A DNA stretch of 64,000 bases from Sinohyriopsis cumingii (GCA_028554795.2 CM068832.1:84301049-84365048), one strand, 5' to 3'; positions 22,784-36,288 are shown, numbered from the stretch's first letter. Translations and numbers: made by a program. The notes: generated by a model from the sequence alone, not told the origin.

Positions 22784-24495
22784 TAAGCAAACCTTATTTT
22801 TTCCAATAATCTATGAAATAGTTCAGGACTGTATAAGTTACAAATGTACTTAGTCTCACTTGTGAGAAACAATTTTATGAGGCACTAAGCTATGTCTTAT
22901 ATGAATGTGTATAGAAATGTCATTGAGCTGTTTTAAACTATTGTTTTCATACTTTTGCTTCACTAGCAAAATCATTTTTTGAAATAAAATGAATTCTTTT
23001 AACTATGAGTTATATCTTATTCATATCAGCACTTATTGAACTTCACATGGGTGAGATGGGATAAATCACATTATGTCATGTTATGTAATAACTAGTCAAA
23101 GGTCAATGTACCAAATAGTATGTACCTGTCCTACTTCAAAATGTACAATTCACCTAAAAGAAAGGAATTTATATTTGTTTGATAGATGCAGAACTTAACA
23201 TCAGAGACAGGTGGACATGACCCAATCTTATTATAAAGTATAAGCTTTGAACACTTTACACTGTCTGCAGATACATGTGGTCACTAACCACCAGTCCTCA
23301 CACAAAGGTCTACCTACCCATCCTCTTTGTAACACAAATAGAAAGCTTCCCTCCTTTGTAATGTGAATAAAATTGATTCAGTAAGCCAGTCAGTCACCAA
23401 ATATAGTAAATCACAGCTTCTAAGTGGTTATGTTGGATTGGTGGGTGAAATTAGGGGAATAAAATACAGAAAAATGCCCAATATAAACACTTAGTATAGT
23501 GCGTCAAATGGAGTTAAAAACAGGAGGAAAGTGTATATCGAAAAGGGAGAGGTAGCTTATGATAAAAGAATTAAAGGAGGCAAAAGCAGCCATGCGAAAA
23601 ATGAGAAGTGAAAGTTTGATGACCTTACCTTGGACAAATATATGGGGCAGGGCCCAACAGGTCCAAGGACAGCCCAAAGGCAACTGTGCTATAACATCTC
23701 TTACAGGTACACAAATTTCAGGTGAAGTGGTGTTCATTTCTATCTAATAAAAAAGGGTGAATAATTTAGATAATATAAATACATATAATGTATATTTCTT
23801 CTACATAATAAATTAACAATAATGGGCTTAAGTTAGGCCATAACTTGCCTTGACCAAAGAAAACATACTTTATCAGTTTTTAAACTTGTAAACTTTACTG
23901 TGAGAAATTATTAAATTGCTTCTACTTACATTTGCATCAAGATTGAGGGCTAATACTAATACTAATACTAAGATTGAGGGCTAATGTTAGAGTATTTAAG
24001 AAAAGATATCATGAGCATGTATGTGTTTGTAACAGATAATGGAATTTAGTATTTTAATACTAAACATGTTAAAATAAACAGTAATTATTGCCATCTTCAT
24101 ATAATGTGCATTGTTATACTCTCCTTAAGAGGGCCTCTAGGGAGAATAGTCCTTGACTAATGAGTCACCCTCTATAAATAAAGCATTATTATGTTATTAT
24201 TATTATTATTATTAATACAATACTTCACAAATCTTCTCTTTATTTTCATAATCAATCACTGAAAATGTGAGATTTTATTTCCTTGAAATGTAATGACTGG
24301 TGTAAGGGAGATAACTGAATGATATACATAAGGTGTGGTAACCTCTAATACATTATCCATGTAATATAGATGAGTTCATGAACAACCTGTATTAACTTTA
24401 TTGCAATTAAATTATCCAAAAATACATTATTTATAAAGTGAGAACCTAACATTTAGACTTCTATATTTAGTGGAGACCTCAAGATTCATGTAATT
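22784..24495. other. Intergenic, mostly unrecognised
   Basis: A short TTA microsatellite lies near 24195-24215, with ACTAAT triplets near 23955. A minus-strand fragment at 23737-23628 (VRDVIAQLPLGCPWTCWALP) has a GTAAGG donor-like end but no partner exon. Confidence 0.5.
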
Positions 24496-25387
24496 TTAAT
24501 TTCTAAGATGACACGGCTCTTTCATATCACATAGTTCATATTTTCTACAATGCCGGCATGTAGAGTGGAGCCTTCCATAACCATGCAGGCATGATCTGAT
24601 GCCAATCTGGATTCTGGCGATGGGATGCAAAGTTTCAATAATACTGTGGATTTGAATGGAATGAATGCACACTGTGTGACTAAAATGGTTATCCATCAGT
24701 AATGTTGGACCTAACATGGAAATTCCACAAGAACAGCTGGACAGAAATAAATAGAATTAATTGAAAGTCAATAGTAGATTATAACTAGGCTTATACAAGT
24801 GTTAGTGGGAAATGCTGACTGAAAGAAACTGCTCTTGTTTGTTGGTATTCCATGCTACTTCAACAAAAGGGAATGCAAACGAACTTAACTAACGCCATGA
24901 ACAATTTCAAGGCAGGAAAGTGTACACAAATAGATGATTAGAGCAGGGCAATTCAAATCAAAATGAGTAGGAATACCATATCTTTAATAAAGTACCTACA
25001 ATTACTCATACCAGAACATCCTACATGGTACAAGTGGTCTATCTGCAAGTGTACTTAGAGTGTTCTCTATCCTGGATTATGGCATGCCTTACAAGAACAA
25101 GATAGCTGTTTTTGTACACATGATTTTTCATCTTTTACAGGTTAAATAGTCAATATTTGGCCAAAATAAACTATATTATGTTTACATATCTTATTTTGTT
25201 GCATGTATTCCAATCTAGGAGCTAACAGCACAGACATAAAGGCATCAGGTAACACAAGCCTATATCTATCATAGCTATAGTTATCAAAAGTCCCCATCCA
25301 AAGCCAACTTGTGCTATTTTCTGAAGATTTCATACATTTTATTCTTAAAGAACTTTCAATATTTGACCAAAACTGTTCAGCACCCAT
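24496..25387 (-). CDS. Possible two-exon minus-strand ORF, unknown
   Basis: The first segment, 25387-25142, reads MGAEQFWSNIESSLRIKCMK to LVLPDAFMSVLLAPRLEYMQ, with a possible GTAAAC donor near 25185. The second, from a TTTCTGTCCAG acceptor near 24743, reads CSCGISMLGPTLLMDNHF and ends with a Cys/His-rich tail (CRHCRKYELCDMKEPCH) at TAA 24496. The Cys pattern suggests a small zinc-binding tail. It lies between the two 464-bp repeats and may belong to a transposon. No family was recognised. Confidence 0.3.
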
Positions 25388-25478
25388 TTGTTTTCCTACA
25401 TCAAACTAGTAAAGTTCATAAATGCCACCCACATGTATGCGTTTCTATGGATACACTGCTAGGCTATTCTTCCCTTTA

Positions 25479-25942
25479 GGTATCACGGTACCAATTGTTT
25501 TTCCATAGACCTTAATGCTAATGTTTGGAGAAATAAATATATTTTCTATCCTACTTTAGCGTGCATGTCACACACTTTTCTAGAGAGCAGTGTTAGATTG
25601 TCAATTTGACAAGGACAAAACCAGGTACTCCATTGCATTTTAGAGAGATAACTCTTCTGGAACTAGGCAGGGGTAAGAGTTATCTAGTCACAACAGACAC
25701 AGTTTCAGACATGTGTACCACATTTAAAAAAAATCATAAAAAATACAAAATATCATCTAGATAGGAATTAACATAATCTCACATGCTGCCAGGAGGCACA
25801 ACTTTTTTTAAAGCCTCACAGAAAGTACAACTCTTATATAATGCACCAATCACAGCTAGTTTTGTTGTTTATTTTGAAATACAATGTTCCCTACACCTTA
25901 AGCCCTGCCCACCTGGACTTGCGGAGGTGGTACCCTTATACC
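25479..25942 (+). mobile_element. 464-bp element, copy 2 (MITE-like)
   Basis: Near-identical to 22321-22783. The right end is altered to GGTGGTACCCTTATACC. TTTA occurs on both sides (25475-25478 and 25943-25946), a possible 4-bp target duplication. Confidence 0.7.
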
Positions 25943-26011
25943 TTTAAGGTCTCACTGGACAATTTATCTGGTGAAGTTTTATCCAACAATGACCAATTAC
26001 AGAAAAACGAG

Positions 26012-26265
26012 GGGGTCCCGAGTGGCCGAGTGGTCTAAAGCGCTTTCCGTTATGGATCACTGCCATCTCACCTCTGTCTGCGGGGGTTCGAGTCTCGGAT
26101 TCAGCTGATGTGGGTATGTGAGAAAGCTTGCCAGTAGCTTCTCGAGGGTCAGTGGTTATTTCCGGTGTTTTCCCGGGTTCTTCCTCCACCATTAATACTG
26201 GCCGCCATGTATAGCCTATCGTGTGCTGAAAAATGGTGTTAAACCCTACAACAACAACAACAACA
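26012..26265 (+). mobile_element. tRNA-derived SINE, family A, copy 1 (full length)
   Basis: The tRNA-like head has box A TGGCCGAGTGGTC and box B GGGTTCGAGTC with a long insert between them, as in class II (Leu/Ser-type) tRNAs. A shared body and an ACA-rich tail follow. Imperfect 13-bp target duplications flank it: ACAGAAAAACGAG (25999-26011) and ACAGAAAAATGAG (26266-26278). Confidence 0.92.
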
Positions 26266-26278
26266 ACAGAAAAATGAG

Positions 26279-28334
26279 AATAATTTTACACTGAAAATAC
26301 AAATAAAAACAAAGTAATGATTTTTGTAGAAAGCATACATGTGAGATTTTGACTGCAGTAATCAGGTTAATTCCTGATGCAACTGGTGGTTTTTATACTG
26401 AACCAACACTGCCACCAACCCCTAAATTTTACACTCAATTTTGACAAGAAATAGCTATTTTGAATATTTTCCTGTGACAAGGTAGCTAAAAGAATCAGTA
26501 TGTGCCTTATGCATGATTAAAGTTCACTAGTAATATAACAAATTAGCATACTTTTCATCACCCCTCAACCATCTAGATTTTTAGATATTTACCTATGTAG
26601 CAGACACACATAAATACGTAAGCCAAGTCGGCAGCTCATTTGCAGCCCAAGTTACGCATTTGATCTCCAAAGCTCATCTAATTGTAACAGGCAGTCACCA
26701 TCAAGCCAACCTATTTCCAAGCCTAACTCAAAGTAAATATAAACCACATTATAGATGTGTGAAGTTATAAATGCTAGGCTTGTGATAATTAGGTTCATGC
26801 CTTCTACCTTAAAAATAAGGGTGTGTGTCAAAATATGAAACTGTCCAGTGAGACCAAAGGTTATATATATATATAAAAACGCAACAACAAAAAAATTAAA
26901 AATAATTATAAAAAAATAAATACAACAAATACAAAATGAAAACAAAACCCAAACAAATAAAAAACTAATTTTACTTTACTTCTATAACAAGTTGTACTTT
27001 TTATTTCCATTACTTTCAATTAATTTTAATTGTTGTTTATTTTACTCTTTTTTTTTTCAAACTTTGATGTACTCAGGAAACAAATGAAAATGCCCAAACA
27101 AAAATAGGTAATACTGGAGAAAATTATATTACACTGCATATATCAAGATATGTTTATTATGAAGACAGAACCTTGTACTCCACAGAACTTACAGACTGAC
27201 CATTTCCACTACAGGGAAGGGATTTTACTGGAGAAAAAAAATGGTTCTCAAATAGCATTAAAAATATATTTAAACACTGATTTGAAGAACAAGAAAGCAA
27301 AAAATAAAACAATAAAACAGGCCCTGTTATAGCCTTGAAGAAAATAAATAGGGTGACATTTAGACTATCATTGTGTTCACTGCAGACAGCAATTTGAACA
27401 ATATTAAATATATATTTAAACATTAAGGGTACTATTTTATTATTAACATTTCCAAATAATTATATGTGAAACACACCCTCCACCTTGGTATGATTTTTGC
27501 TACTGATTTTAGTCAACTGAAGTGATGACAGCAAATCATGGTCTGAGGCCTGTCAGATCAACATTTTGTGGTAATTGGAGTCCATATTTTGTATTTACCT
27601 GCCACCTATATTCCTATATCACTCACCATATCTGACTACTTTTCATGGTAAACTATGAGCCTGCCAACTGTTAGTCTAGGTTGCATCATGTTTTGTGTTC
27701 AATAAGGTGCAGTTTCTGAACCTTATTCTTTCGATACCTTGAAACTAAAATTGTTGTCTTCCTCAGAATAGTTGAATGGAGGCTTTACCTATGAGCAGTG
27801 GTGTTCATCTCTCTGTTAGTATAAATTGGTGACTTTTGCTAGACAAATTGGATGTGTCCTGGTGGGGACTTGACAGGAACACCTGCCTGCATGAGAGCAT
27901 CCAGCCAGTTTCATCATATATGTTTAATTCCCAGTATCAGGCCAGACCTGAAAAGATATTACAGATATTTCTATAACTTAATGTATTACAAAGATACAGG
28001 TACATGTAGTGAAATGAACAAGCCTAAGAAAGTAAATGTTTATACAGTGGCTCTCAAAAACATGAGACACCAGGGAAGAGTTTGATAAAGTGACTATTCA
28101 TCTGCAAATTATATGTGATTTTTATGCTTGCATTTGCTTGAGAATCCCTTAACCATTTGCATGGGAAGTAAGTAATGATAACCACTAGGCAATTAAACAG
28201 TTGTTACAGTACTATAAATAAGATAATTTAATATGGATATGACATTTCTGGATAATTAAAGTACATACAGCCTAACCAGTGCCTGTAATATGACACTCCT
28301 GTCATACAGACACAAACTGATACAATTCTAATGC
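26279..28334. other. No recognised content
   Basis: AT-rich, with short TA and A-rich tracts. Open frames here have no recognisable motifs. Confidence 0.6.
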
Positions 28335-28639
28335 AACGATGGTCTATGGGTAAGAGTGTCTGCCTTGGGTGTGGGAGTTCGTGGGTTTGAACCTCAGCTG
28401 AGTCATACCAAAGACTTATATAAATGGTACTAGCAGCGGCCTCACTAGGTGCTCAGCATTAAGTGGTTTAAGTGCTAGGACTGGTCGGCCTGGTGTCAGG
28501 ATAATGTGACCGGGTTGGACATCATGCTACATGTCTGTGGCATGATGCCCCAGTGCTAGACATCACTCTAAACTGTTATGCTGCTGTCATTGTAATGATA
28601 TGACTGAAAATGTTTTAAAGCTAGATTAAAAATCCACAT

Positions 28640-28680
<41 letters not shown>
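28335..28680 (+). mobile_element. tRNA-derived SINE, family B, copy 1, with CA tail
   Basis: Box A-like TGGTCTATGGGTAAGAGTG and box B GGGTTTGAACC. The body then shares GTCAGGATAATGT and GCATGATGCCCCAGTG with the copy at 53898-54220. It ends in TTAAAAATC and a CA run (28640-28675). Confidence 0.8.
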
Positions 28681-28874
28681 GTTCTAGGGCCATGACATAA
28701 AGAACATGTCTTCATGTGGGAAATGTAAATGTGTAATTTTTTAAGATTAATGTGAATTGATTTTAATTCAGAATAATGTTTTTGAAGATTTTTGGTATAA
28801 ATTTAAAAGAACTAATAATCATAAGTACAATAGTGAAATTGTTTATAATGGGATATCTGTATCTACCTGAATGC

Positions 28875-29205
28875 TGCACTGTGGCAGTCAGTGCAGAATA
28901 GTCATGCTGGGGCCATCATTGTAAGCCAAAATAAGCAGCCACACTGGCAGTCAGTGTCTGAACCAAACTAAACAGCCTCACTGTGGCTGTCATTGTCTGA
29001 ACCAGAATAAACGGCCTCACTGTGGAAGTCAATGTCTGAACCAAAATAAACAGCCTCACTGTGGCAGTCAATGTCTGAACCAAAATAAACAGCCTCACTG
29101 TGGCAGACAGTGTCTGAACCAAAATAAGCAGCAACAAAAGTGTCAGTCAGTGTCTGAATCAAAATAAACAGCCTCACTGCCACAGTCTTTGAACCAAAAC
29201 AAACA
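28875..29205. repeat. 39-bp minisatellite, about 8 copies
   Basis: Unit CTGTGGCAGTCAATGTCTGA plus ACCAAAATAAACAGCCTCA. Copies vary and the end copies are degenerate. Confidence 0.88.
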
Positions 29206-29533
29206 GCAATGCTAAATGAAGAAAAAGGGTTTCTCCACACAGTTCTCTGTCTTGTGTGTAGAGGTCAAAGGTAAGGGTTACTGACTTAAAGCAGTTTTAT
29301 GGATTGTGCACATTAACATTCTGCATGACATACCTGAATCAAACTTTGTGAAATGTTTGCACATCAGGAATGAGGCTGTTGATTTGGGGTCAGAGTGTTA
29401 AAGGTCATCAGTCATGGTTACTAACTGAAACAAAACATGGTTTCCACACAGTAGCATTAGTGCTACATCACAAAGGTGACCTAGACTTTCTGTTAACCTA
29501 CATAGAGGTCTATGCAACATATGACATAATATG

Positions 29534-30690
29534 CCAGTCACAGTACTCTTGTTTGATGATTATACATGTGTACCTATAGTGTAACTCCATTTACAGTACT
29601 CTTGTTTACTGGTTATGCATGTGTACATATGGTACAACTCCATTTGCAGTACTCTCTTTTAATGGTTATACATCTGTACCTATAGTACAACTTCATTTAC
29701 AGTACTCTTATTTAATATTTATACATAGCTATAGCGTAACTCAATTTACAGTACTCTTTGTTTAATTATTATACATGTGTACAATGTTATACACGTATAT
29801 ATGGTACATCTCCATCTATAGTGCTCTTGCTTAATGGTTATACATGTGTACATTTGTGTAACTCCATTTACAGTACTCTTGTTTAATGATTATACATGTG
29901 TACAAAGTTATACACATGCATATATGGTACAACTCCATTTGCAGTACTATTGTTTAATGGCTATGCATGTGTGCATGTTACAACTCCATTGACAGTACTC
30001 TTGCTTAATGGTTATACATGTGTACGTTTGGTACAACTCAATTACAGTAATCTTGTTTAATAATTATACATGTGTACATATGGTACAACTCCATTTACAG
30101 TACTCTCACCTAATGGTTATATATGGTACAACTCCATTTACAGTATTCTTGTTTAATGGTTATACATGTGTACATATGGTACTCTTGTTTAATGGTTATA
30201 CATGTGCATATATGGTGTATATATGGTACAACTCCATTTACAGTACTATTGTTTAATGGTTATATATGTGTACATATGGTACAACTACATTTACAGTACT
30301 CTTATTTAATGGTTATGCATGTGTACATATAGTACAACTCCATTCATGGTACTCATGTTTAATGGCTATTCATGTGTACATATAGTACAACTCCATTTAT
30401 GGTACTCTTGTTTAATGGTTATTGATTTTTACATATAGTACAATTCTATTTCTGGTACTCAAGTTTAATGGTTATTCATGTGTACATATAGTACAACTCT
30501 ATTTCTGGTACTCATATTTAATGGTTATTTTAATGTGTACTTATAGTACAACTCTATTTCTGGTACTCATATTTAATGGTTATTCATGTGTACATATAGT
30601 ACAACTCCATTTATGGTACTCTTGTTTAATGGCTATACATGTGTACATATAGTACAAATCCATTCACATTGCTTGTGTTTAATGGTTATA
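29534..30690. repeat. 53-bp minisatellite, about 20 copies
   Basis: Unit phrases TTTAATGGTTATACATGTGT, ACATATGGTACAACTCC and ATTTACAGTACTCTTG recur with small insertions and deletions. Confidence 0.9.
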
Positions 30691-32013
30691 TATCATAGTA
30701 AACCACTCAGAGAATTCTCAGAAAAGGGTTTTCTCTTGATGTGATTATTTAAAAAAATATGTTAATGAGTAAAATGTGACATAATGTGTAATTATAGTTT
30801 TTAATATTTAACTTTATAACTACAATAAAATATTATAATTTTTGCTTAATGAAATATACCATGTATTTGATTATATGGTTCAGAAGTGACTTTCAAAACT
30901 GGTTACATGAAATTACAAAATGGTCTCTTGGCATTTAATATGTGGGGAAAATGTGCCACATATTTAAGAAAATGTTCTCACAAAATATTAGTAAATTCTC
31001 TAGTTCTGTTAACGTGTGTTCAGTATTCTACCATTCATCAATCCAATATCACACATGGACTGTCTGAAACAAGGCATGTATAATTTGCAGCAATTATTGC
31101 TACTAACATTTCTTAGCTTTTGATGATACTCTGTACAACTTATAAACATATCAAAAGCTAAATAATTTTTCAATGCCTAATAGGCAAAGATAAAATAATG
31201 TTAATAAAATAAATTTATGAATTTTAATTTAATTGAAAAAATGATTGAATGTATTAATTAATTGTAGAGTTAGTAACATAATGTCTGCCTCAAACTTGAG
31301 TACAGTTTTAAAAATAGGCTGAACTAAGTGAGGGGAAAAAGGAACAAGATATACTTTTTCTTTAAAATGAAAATGTATTTTTGGATATATTACTACTGTA
31401 TTTGTGTAACATTACAATAGTGTATGGAAGGAATTAAATTAATACAAGTACATGGATTATGTCAAAGAAAGAAGAAAAATGATAATTATATGTAATAGAC
31501 ATTAACAGATACATGTATATGCATATCCCCTGTGCTTCAGGCATGTTATTCTGGATGTAGCTTTTGTATATGGCTGACAAGATCAGGACCTTTGCAGCAG
31601 TGAAAATTCAGAATGTTTCCATCACATCAGTAAATGCCCAGCAGTAATAAGACTGCATACTAATATATAAGGAAAAGCTGAATTCATAATTTTTTCAACA
31701 ATTGTTTAAAACATGTGCTGGAGGAAATAGATATCATATTTAACACAAACTGTTGTATAATTATGCAGATTTGACAAAGATAACACAGGATGTGTTCTGA
31801 TTGTTTATATTATTGACACAAAAATCAAACTTGGGTATATATTTTGGCAACATGAATTTTAAGTCTTTTCCAGCTTTGCCAATCATCATGTGAATGTTTC
31901 ATGCCGAATTGCCAATATATTTAGCTACCCTACATCACCCTTTGATTGTGCATCAATTGCCAGAATCAATGTAGGTGAGAATATAACAAACAAGTCATGT
32001 TAGAATTCTTTTT
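30691..32013. other. No recognised content
   Basis: AT-rich sequence without coding or repeat structure that I could identify. Confidence 0.6.
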
Positions 32014-32026
32014 AACTACATATGCC

Positions 32027-32276
32027 GGGGCCCCGAATGGCCGAGTGGTCTAAAGCGCTCTTCGTTACGGATCACTGCCATCTCACCTCTGTCTGCGGCG
32101 GTTCGAGTTTAAGATTCAGCCAATGTGGGTATGTTAGAAAGCTTGCCAGTAGCTTCTCGTGGGTCGGTGGTTCTTTCTGGGGTTTTCCCGGGTTCTTCCT
32201 CCACCATTAATACTGGCCGCCATGTATAGCCTATCGTGTGCTGAAAAATGGCGTTAAACCCCACAACAACAACAAC
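32027..32276 (+). mobile_element. tRNA-derived SINE, family A, copy 2 (full length)
   Basis: Same head, body and tail as 26012-26265. It is flanked by AACTACATATGCC (32014-32026) and AACTACATATACC (32277-32289), a 13-bp target duplication with one difference. Confidence 0.93.
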
Positions 32277-32444
32277 AACTACATATACCCTAATTCACTT
32301 CGAGACTAAGTATTTGAGAAAACTGTTTTATTGCTGTGTATTCTGGATATAATCACCTAACACCACTATAATGCTCTCGCTGATCAGGATGTTCTGTTTT
32401 TTGTTTTTGTTTTTTATTTTTGATGCTTTGAATTGAATTGCATA

Positions 32445-32827
32445 TACATGTGACAGTGCATTATGTGAATGGCATAGACATGTGACAGTGCATTATGTGA
32501 ATGGCATAGACATGTGACAGTGCATTATGTGAATGGCATAGACATGTGACAGTGCAGTATGTGAATGGCATAGAGTGATTGACATGTGACAGTGCATTAT
32601 GTGAATGGTATAGACATGTGACAGTGCATTATGTGAATGGCATAGACATTTGACAGTGCATTATGTGAATGGCATAGACATGTGACAATGCATTATGTGA
32701 ATGGTATAGACATGTGACAGTGCATTATGTGAATGGTATAGACATGTGACAGTGCATTATGTGAATGGCATAGACATGTGACAGTGCATTATGTGAATTA
32801 CATAGACATGTGACAGTGCATTATGTG
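32445..32827. repeat. 32-bp minisatellite, about 12 copies
   Basis: Unit ACATGTGACAGTGCATTATG plus TGAATGGCATAG. Copies are very similar to one another, suggesting recent expansion. Confidence 0.93.
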
Positions 32828-32902
32828 CAGACACTATCTGATCTTAACATTACTTCTTTAGTTTTTGTTTTGGCTGTATTTCTTTTTTAGTTCTTGACTT
32901 TG

Positions 32903-33142
32903 TTGTTGTTGTTGTTGTTGTAGGGTTTAACGCCATTTTTCAGCACACGATAGGTTATACATGGCGGCCAGTATTAATGGTAGAGGAAGAACCCGTGAAA
33001 TCCCAGGAAAGAACCACCGACCCTCGAGAAGCTACTGGCAAGCTTTCTCACATACCCACATTGGCTGAATCTGAGACTCGAACCCATGCAGACAGAGGTG
33101 AGATGGCAGTGATCCGTAACAGAGAGCGCTTTAGACCACTCG
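32903..33142 (-). mobile_element. tRNA-derived SINE, family A, copy 3 (5'-truncated)
   Basis: Reverse orientation: the GTT-rich end (tail) is at the left and the tRNA head at the right. It ends within box A, so about 16 bases of the head are missing. An 11-bp target duplication TCTTGACTTTG lies at 32892-32902 and 33143-33153. Confidence 0.92.
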
Positions 33143-33437
33143 TCTTGACTTTGTACATTTTATGAATCATTTTGGGATTGTTTGCACTTTGACTTGCCAA
33201 GACCTGTTGATTTAAGTACGATGGTGAAATTTGAGGTCACAGTGAGTTGGATAAGAAAATAAAAATGATTTCTTTATACAGGTAGTCATCTTAATTTTTT
33301 GCCATGTACCCTAACCAATGTATGCAGATGGTTTTCACTTTGGGCAAAGGATCACTGTCAAAATGTCCCAGCTGAAGAGAGCTACTATTTTGGTCTGTGA
33401 TATACAGTTACTCATTACCAGTGTGTGCCTACATATG

Positions 33438-33443
33438 ATATAT

Positions 33444-33536
<93 letters not shown>
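33438..33536. repeat. TA microsatellite
   Basis: Nearly perfect TA run. The Tyr-Ile frames across it are artefacts. Confidence 0.95.
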
Positions 33537-33539
<3 letters not shown>

Positions 33540-33540
33540 T

Positions 33541-34505
33541 TTGCAGAATTATTGGAACATGGTGAGAAGGTATATTGATCATTTCTGGTACTGTACAAAA
33601 TTATTGGAACATGGTATGTAGGTATTGCTGGTGCTGTACATAACTATTTGAACATGGTATGTAGGTATATTGATCATTTCTGGTACTGTACAGAATTATT
33701 TGAACATGGGAAGTAGGTATATTGATCGTTTATGGTACTGTATATATAATTTTGATGGTGGGAAGTAGCTATATTGATCCTTTGTGGTACTGTACAAAAT
33801 TATTGGAACATGGTACATAGGTATACTGATCATTGCTGGTACTATACAGAACTATCTGAACATGGTATGTAGCTATATTAATTATTTCTGCTACTGTACA
33901 GAATGTTTTGAACATGGGAAGTAGCTATATTGATCATTACTGGTACTTAATTTTTTGAAGATGGGAAGTAGGTATGTTGATCATTTCTGGTACTGTACAT
34001 AACTTTTTGAATGTGGGACATAGGTATATTGATCATTACTGGTACTGTACAGAATTATTTGAACATGGGAAGTGGATATATTGATTGTTTATGGTACTGT
34101 ACAGAATGTTTTGAACATGGGAAGTTGGTATATTGATCATTACTGGTACTGTACAGAATTATTTGAACATGGGGAGTAGGTATATTGATAATGTCTGGTA
34201 CTGTACAGAATTATTGGAACACGGGGAGTAGGTATATTGATAATGTCTGGTACTGTACAGAATTATTTGAACATGGGGAGTAGGTATATTGATAATGTCT
34301 GGTACTGTACAGAATTATTTGAACATGGGGAGTAGGTATATTGATAATGTCTGGTACTGTACAGAATGTTTTGAACATGGGAAGTTGGTATATTGATTAT
34401 TACTGGTACTTTACAGAATTATTTGAATATGGGGAGTAGGTATATTGATCATTTATGGAACTGTACATAATGTTTTGAATGTGGGAAGTAGCTATATTGA
34501 TTGTT
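33541..34505. repeat. 52-bp minisatellite, about 17 copies
   Basis: Unit phrases TATTGATCATTTCTGGTACT, GTACAGAATTATTTGAACAT and GGGAAGTAGGTA. The block near 34170-34360 contains the most uniform copies. Confidence 0.9.
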
Positions 34506-34567
34506 TCATTGCAGATCTGTTTAATCACTAGTTTAAAAAAATATTATAGTCGTTTGTTTATTTTCAG

Positions 34568-34670
34568 TTGACAACTTCAGGAAATATTGCACCCATCTGG
34601 ATATGATGGCCTCATTATGCTGTGGAAAATCAGTCAAGATGGAACCTGGCCTTTACAGAAAAACAGAGAT
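34568..34670 (+). other. Candidate 5' exon of gene 2
   Basis: Strong acceptor (TTTGTTTATTTTCAG) and GTAAGT donor bound 103 nt. One frame is open throughout (DNFRKYCTHLDMMASLCCGK and onward). It may be a 5' untranslated exon spliced to the acceptor at 40214-40215, or a decoy. Confidence 0.35.
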
Positions 34671-35213
34671 GTAAGTTTGGTGAAATGGAATGAAGTTTGC
34701 TTGATATAGTAGCAGAATGTATGTAGATATATGCAGTGAGGCTTGGTATGTTTATATACCACCACATACGTGGATAAGGTCTTATAGTGGTACCCTGTAG
34801 TGGTGCCCTAGTCAATCTGGCTATAGTTTGTACATAGGTCCATTTCTCAGGCACAGAAAGTTTTACTCTTGTCCTACAGTCCATTTGGTTGTTATTTTGT
34901 ATATAGCTTGGTCCATTTCTCTGGCATGTATAGTGTTACATACTGCCCATTATTGCTGCACTGTAACATTTTCATTCTCCCACTATTAACAGTAATGTGT
35001 GGAGAATATACACAAATACTGATTCGTTTTGTCATTGGAAAATAATAAACTCCAGTTTCTTCTCGAAAACCATGTGACATATTTTAATTTAGTGGATATG
35101 ATGCCAATGTACACCAGCATGGCAACTTTACTGAAAATAGAAAGCATGTCAATAGAATTTGATCAAATATGACAGAATATCCTATGATGGAAGTCACCCA
35201 TATTTTTAACTCT

Positions 35214-35670
35214 ACTGGTGTATGACCGGTAGAGCCAGTGGGATTATTGTCCATCGCCAATTGTTAGATGTCTGTTGACTGTGTGTCAGTTTGGTCTATG
35301 ACCAGTAGAGCCAGTGGGATTATTGTCTGTCGCCAATTGTTAGATGTCTGTTGACTGTCAGTTTGGTCTATGACCAGTAGAGCCAGTGGGATTATTGTCT
35401 GTCGCCCATTGTTAGATGCCTGTTGACTGTGTGTCAGTTTGGTCTATGACCAGTAGAGCCAGTGGGATTATTGTCTGTCGCCCATTGTTGGATGTCTGTT
35501 GACTGTGTGTCAGTTTGGTCTATGACCAGTAGAGCCAGTGGGATTATTGTCTGTCGCCCATTGTTAAATGTCTGTTGACTGTGTGTCAGTTTGGTCTATG
35601 ACCAGTAGAGCCAGTGGGATTATTGTCTGTTGCCCATTGTTAGATGTCTGTTGACTGTGTGTCAGATTGT
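35214..35670. repeat. 76-bp minisatellite, about 6 copies
   Basis: Unit phrases GGTCTATGACCAGTAGAGCC, AGTGGGATTATTGTCTGTCG and TTAGATGTCTGTTGACTGTG. A single diverged relative appears near 48225-48290. Confidence 0.92.
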
Positions 35671-35739
35671 TTGCTCAAGTTTGTTATAGATACTTCTCTG
35701 AAACTACTTGGAGGATCGATATTATACCTGATACATTTA

Positions 35740-36060
35740 TTGCTCTAGTTCTTCTGATTGGATGGTCATATCAACATGGAGTTTTCACTAAAAAAACTTC
35801 TTAAGATATCTGGTTGGTCTTAAATGGAAAGGGTGCTGATCAGATGTCCATTTTGGCTTCTTTGACAGCTGGCTTAAAATACTTGTTACCTTGATGAACA
35901 GTAAGTCATATCAACTTTATGTTTTCATCAGAAGACTTCTTACAATTTCTAGATGATCCAGAATTAAAACAGTGCCATTCAGACATCCAGTATGGTTGTC
36001 GCTTTGACTAACATTAAAATCTAATTATTACAACTGAATTGATGGTCAATCAACATGAGA
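35740..36060. repeat. Diverged ~150-bp dispersed repeat, part of a family
   Basis: Phrases such as GGTCATATCAACATGGAG, TTTTCACTAAAA and GACTTCTTA recur here, near 38040-38180 and at 58360-58680. They look like old copies of one intronic repeat family. Confidence 0.5.
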
Positions 36061-36288
36061 TTTTACTATGCTACAACTCTAGGTTTTTAAACTACATATT
36101 AACTAAAAGAAGTGAAACTGACAAGTTTAGTAAAATTCAACAATTTATTTCCTGAAGTTACAAAGTGAAAATTTAAGGGAACATACAGTATTGTGAATTA
36201 AATAAAAAAAACCTAAGTGTCCTATCACAAATCCAAAAAGTATTGAATGTTCCGTATGAATAACTATCATCTTGAATGCCTTGATGTA

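Noticed and set aside
26012-26110. Genuine tRNA gene
   Set aside because: Box A and box B belong to a SINE head repeated four times with a shared body, tail and target duplications.
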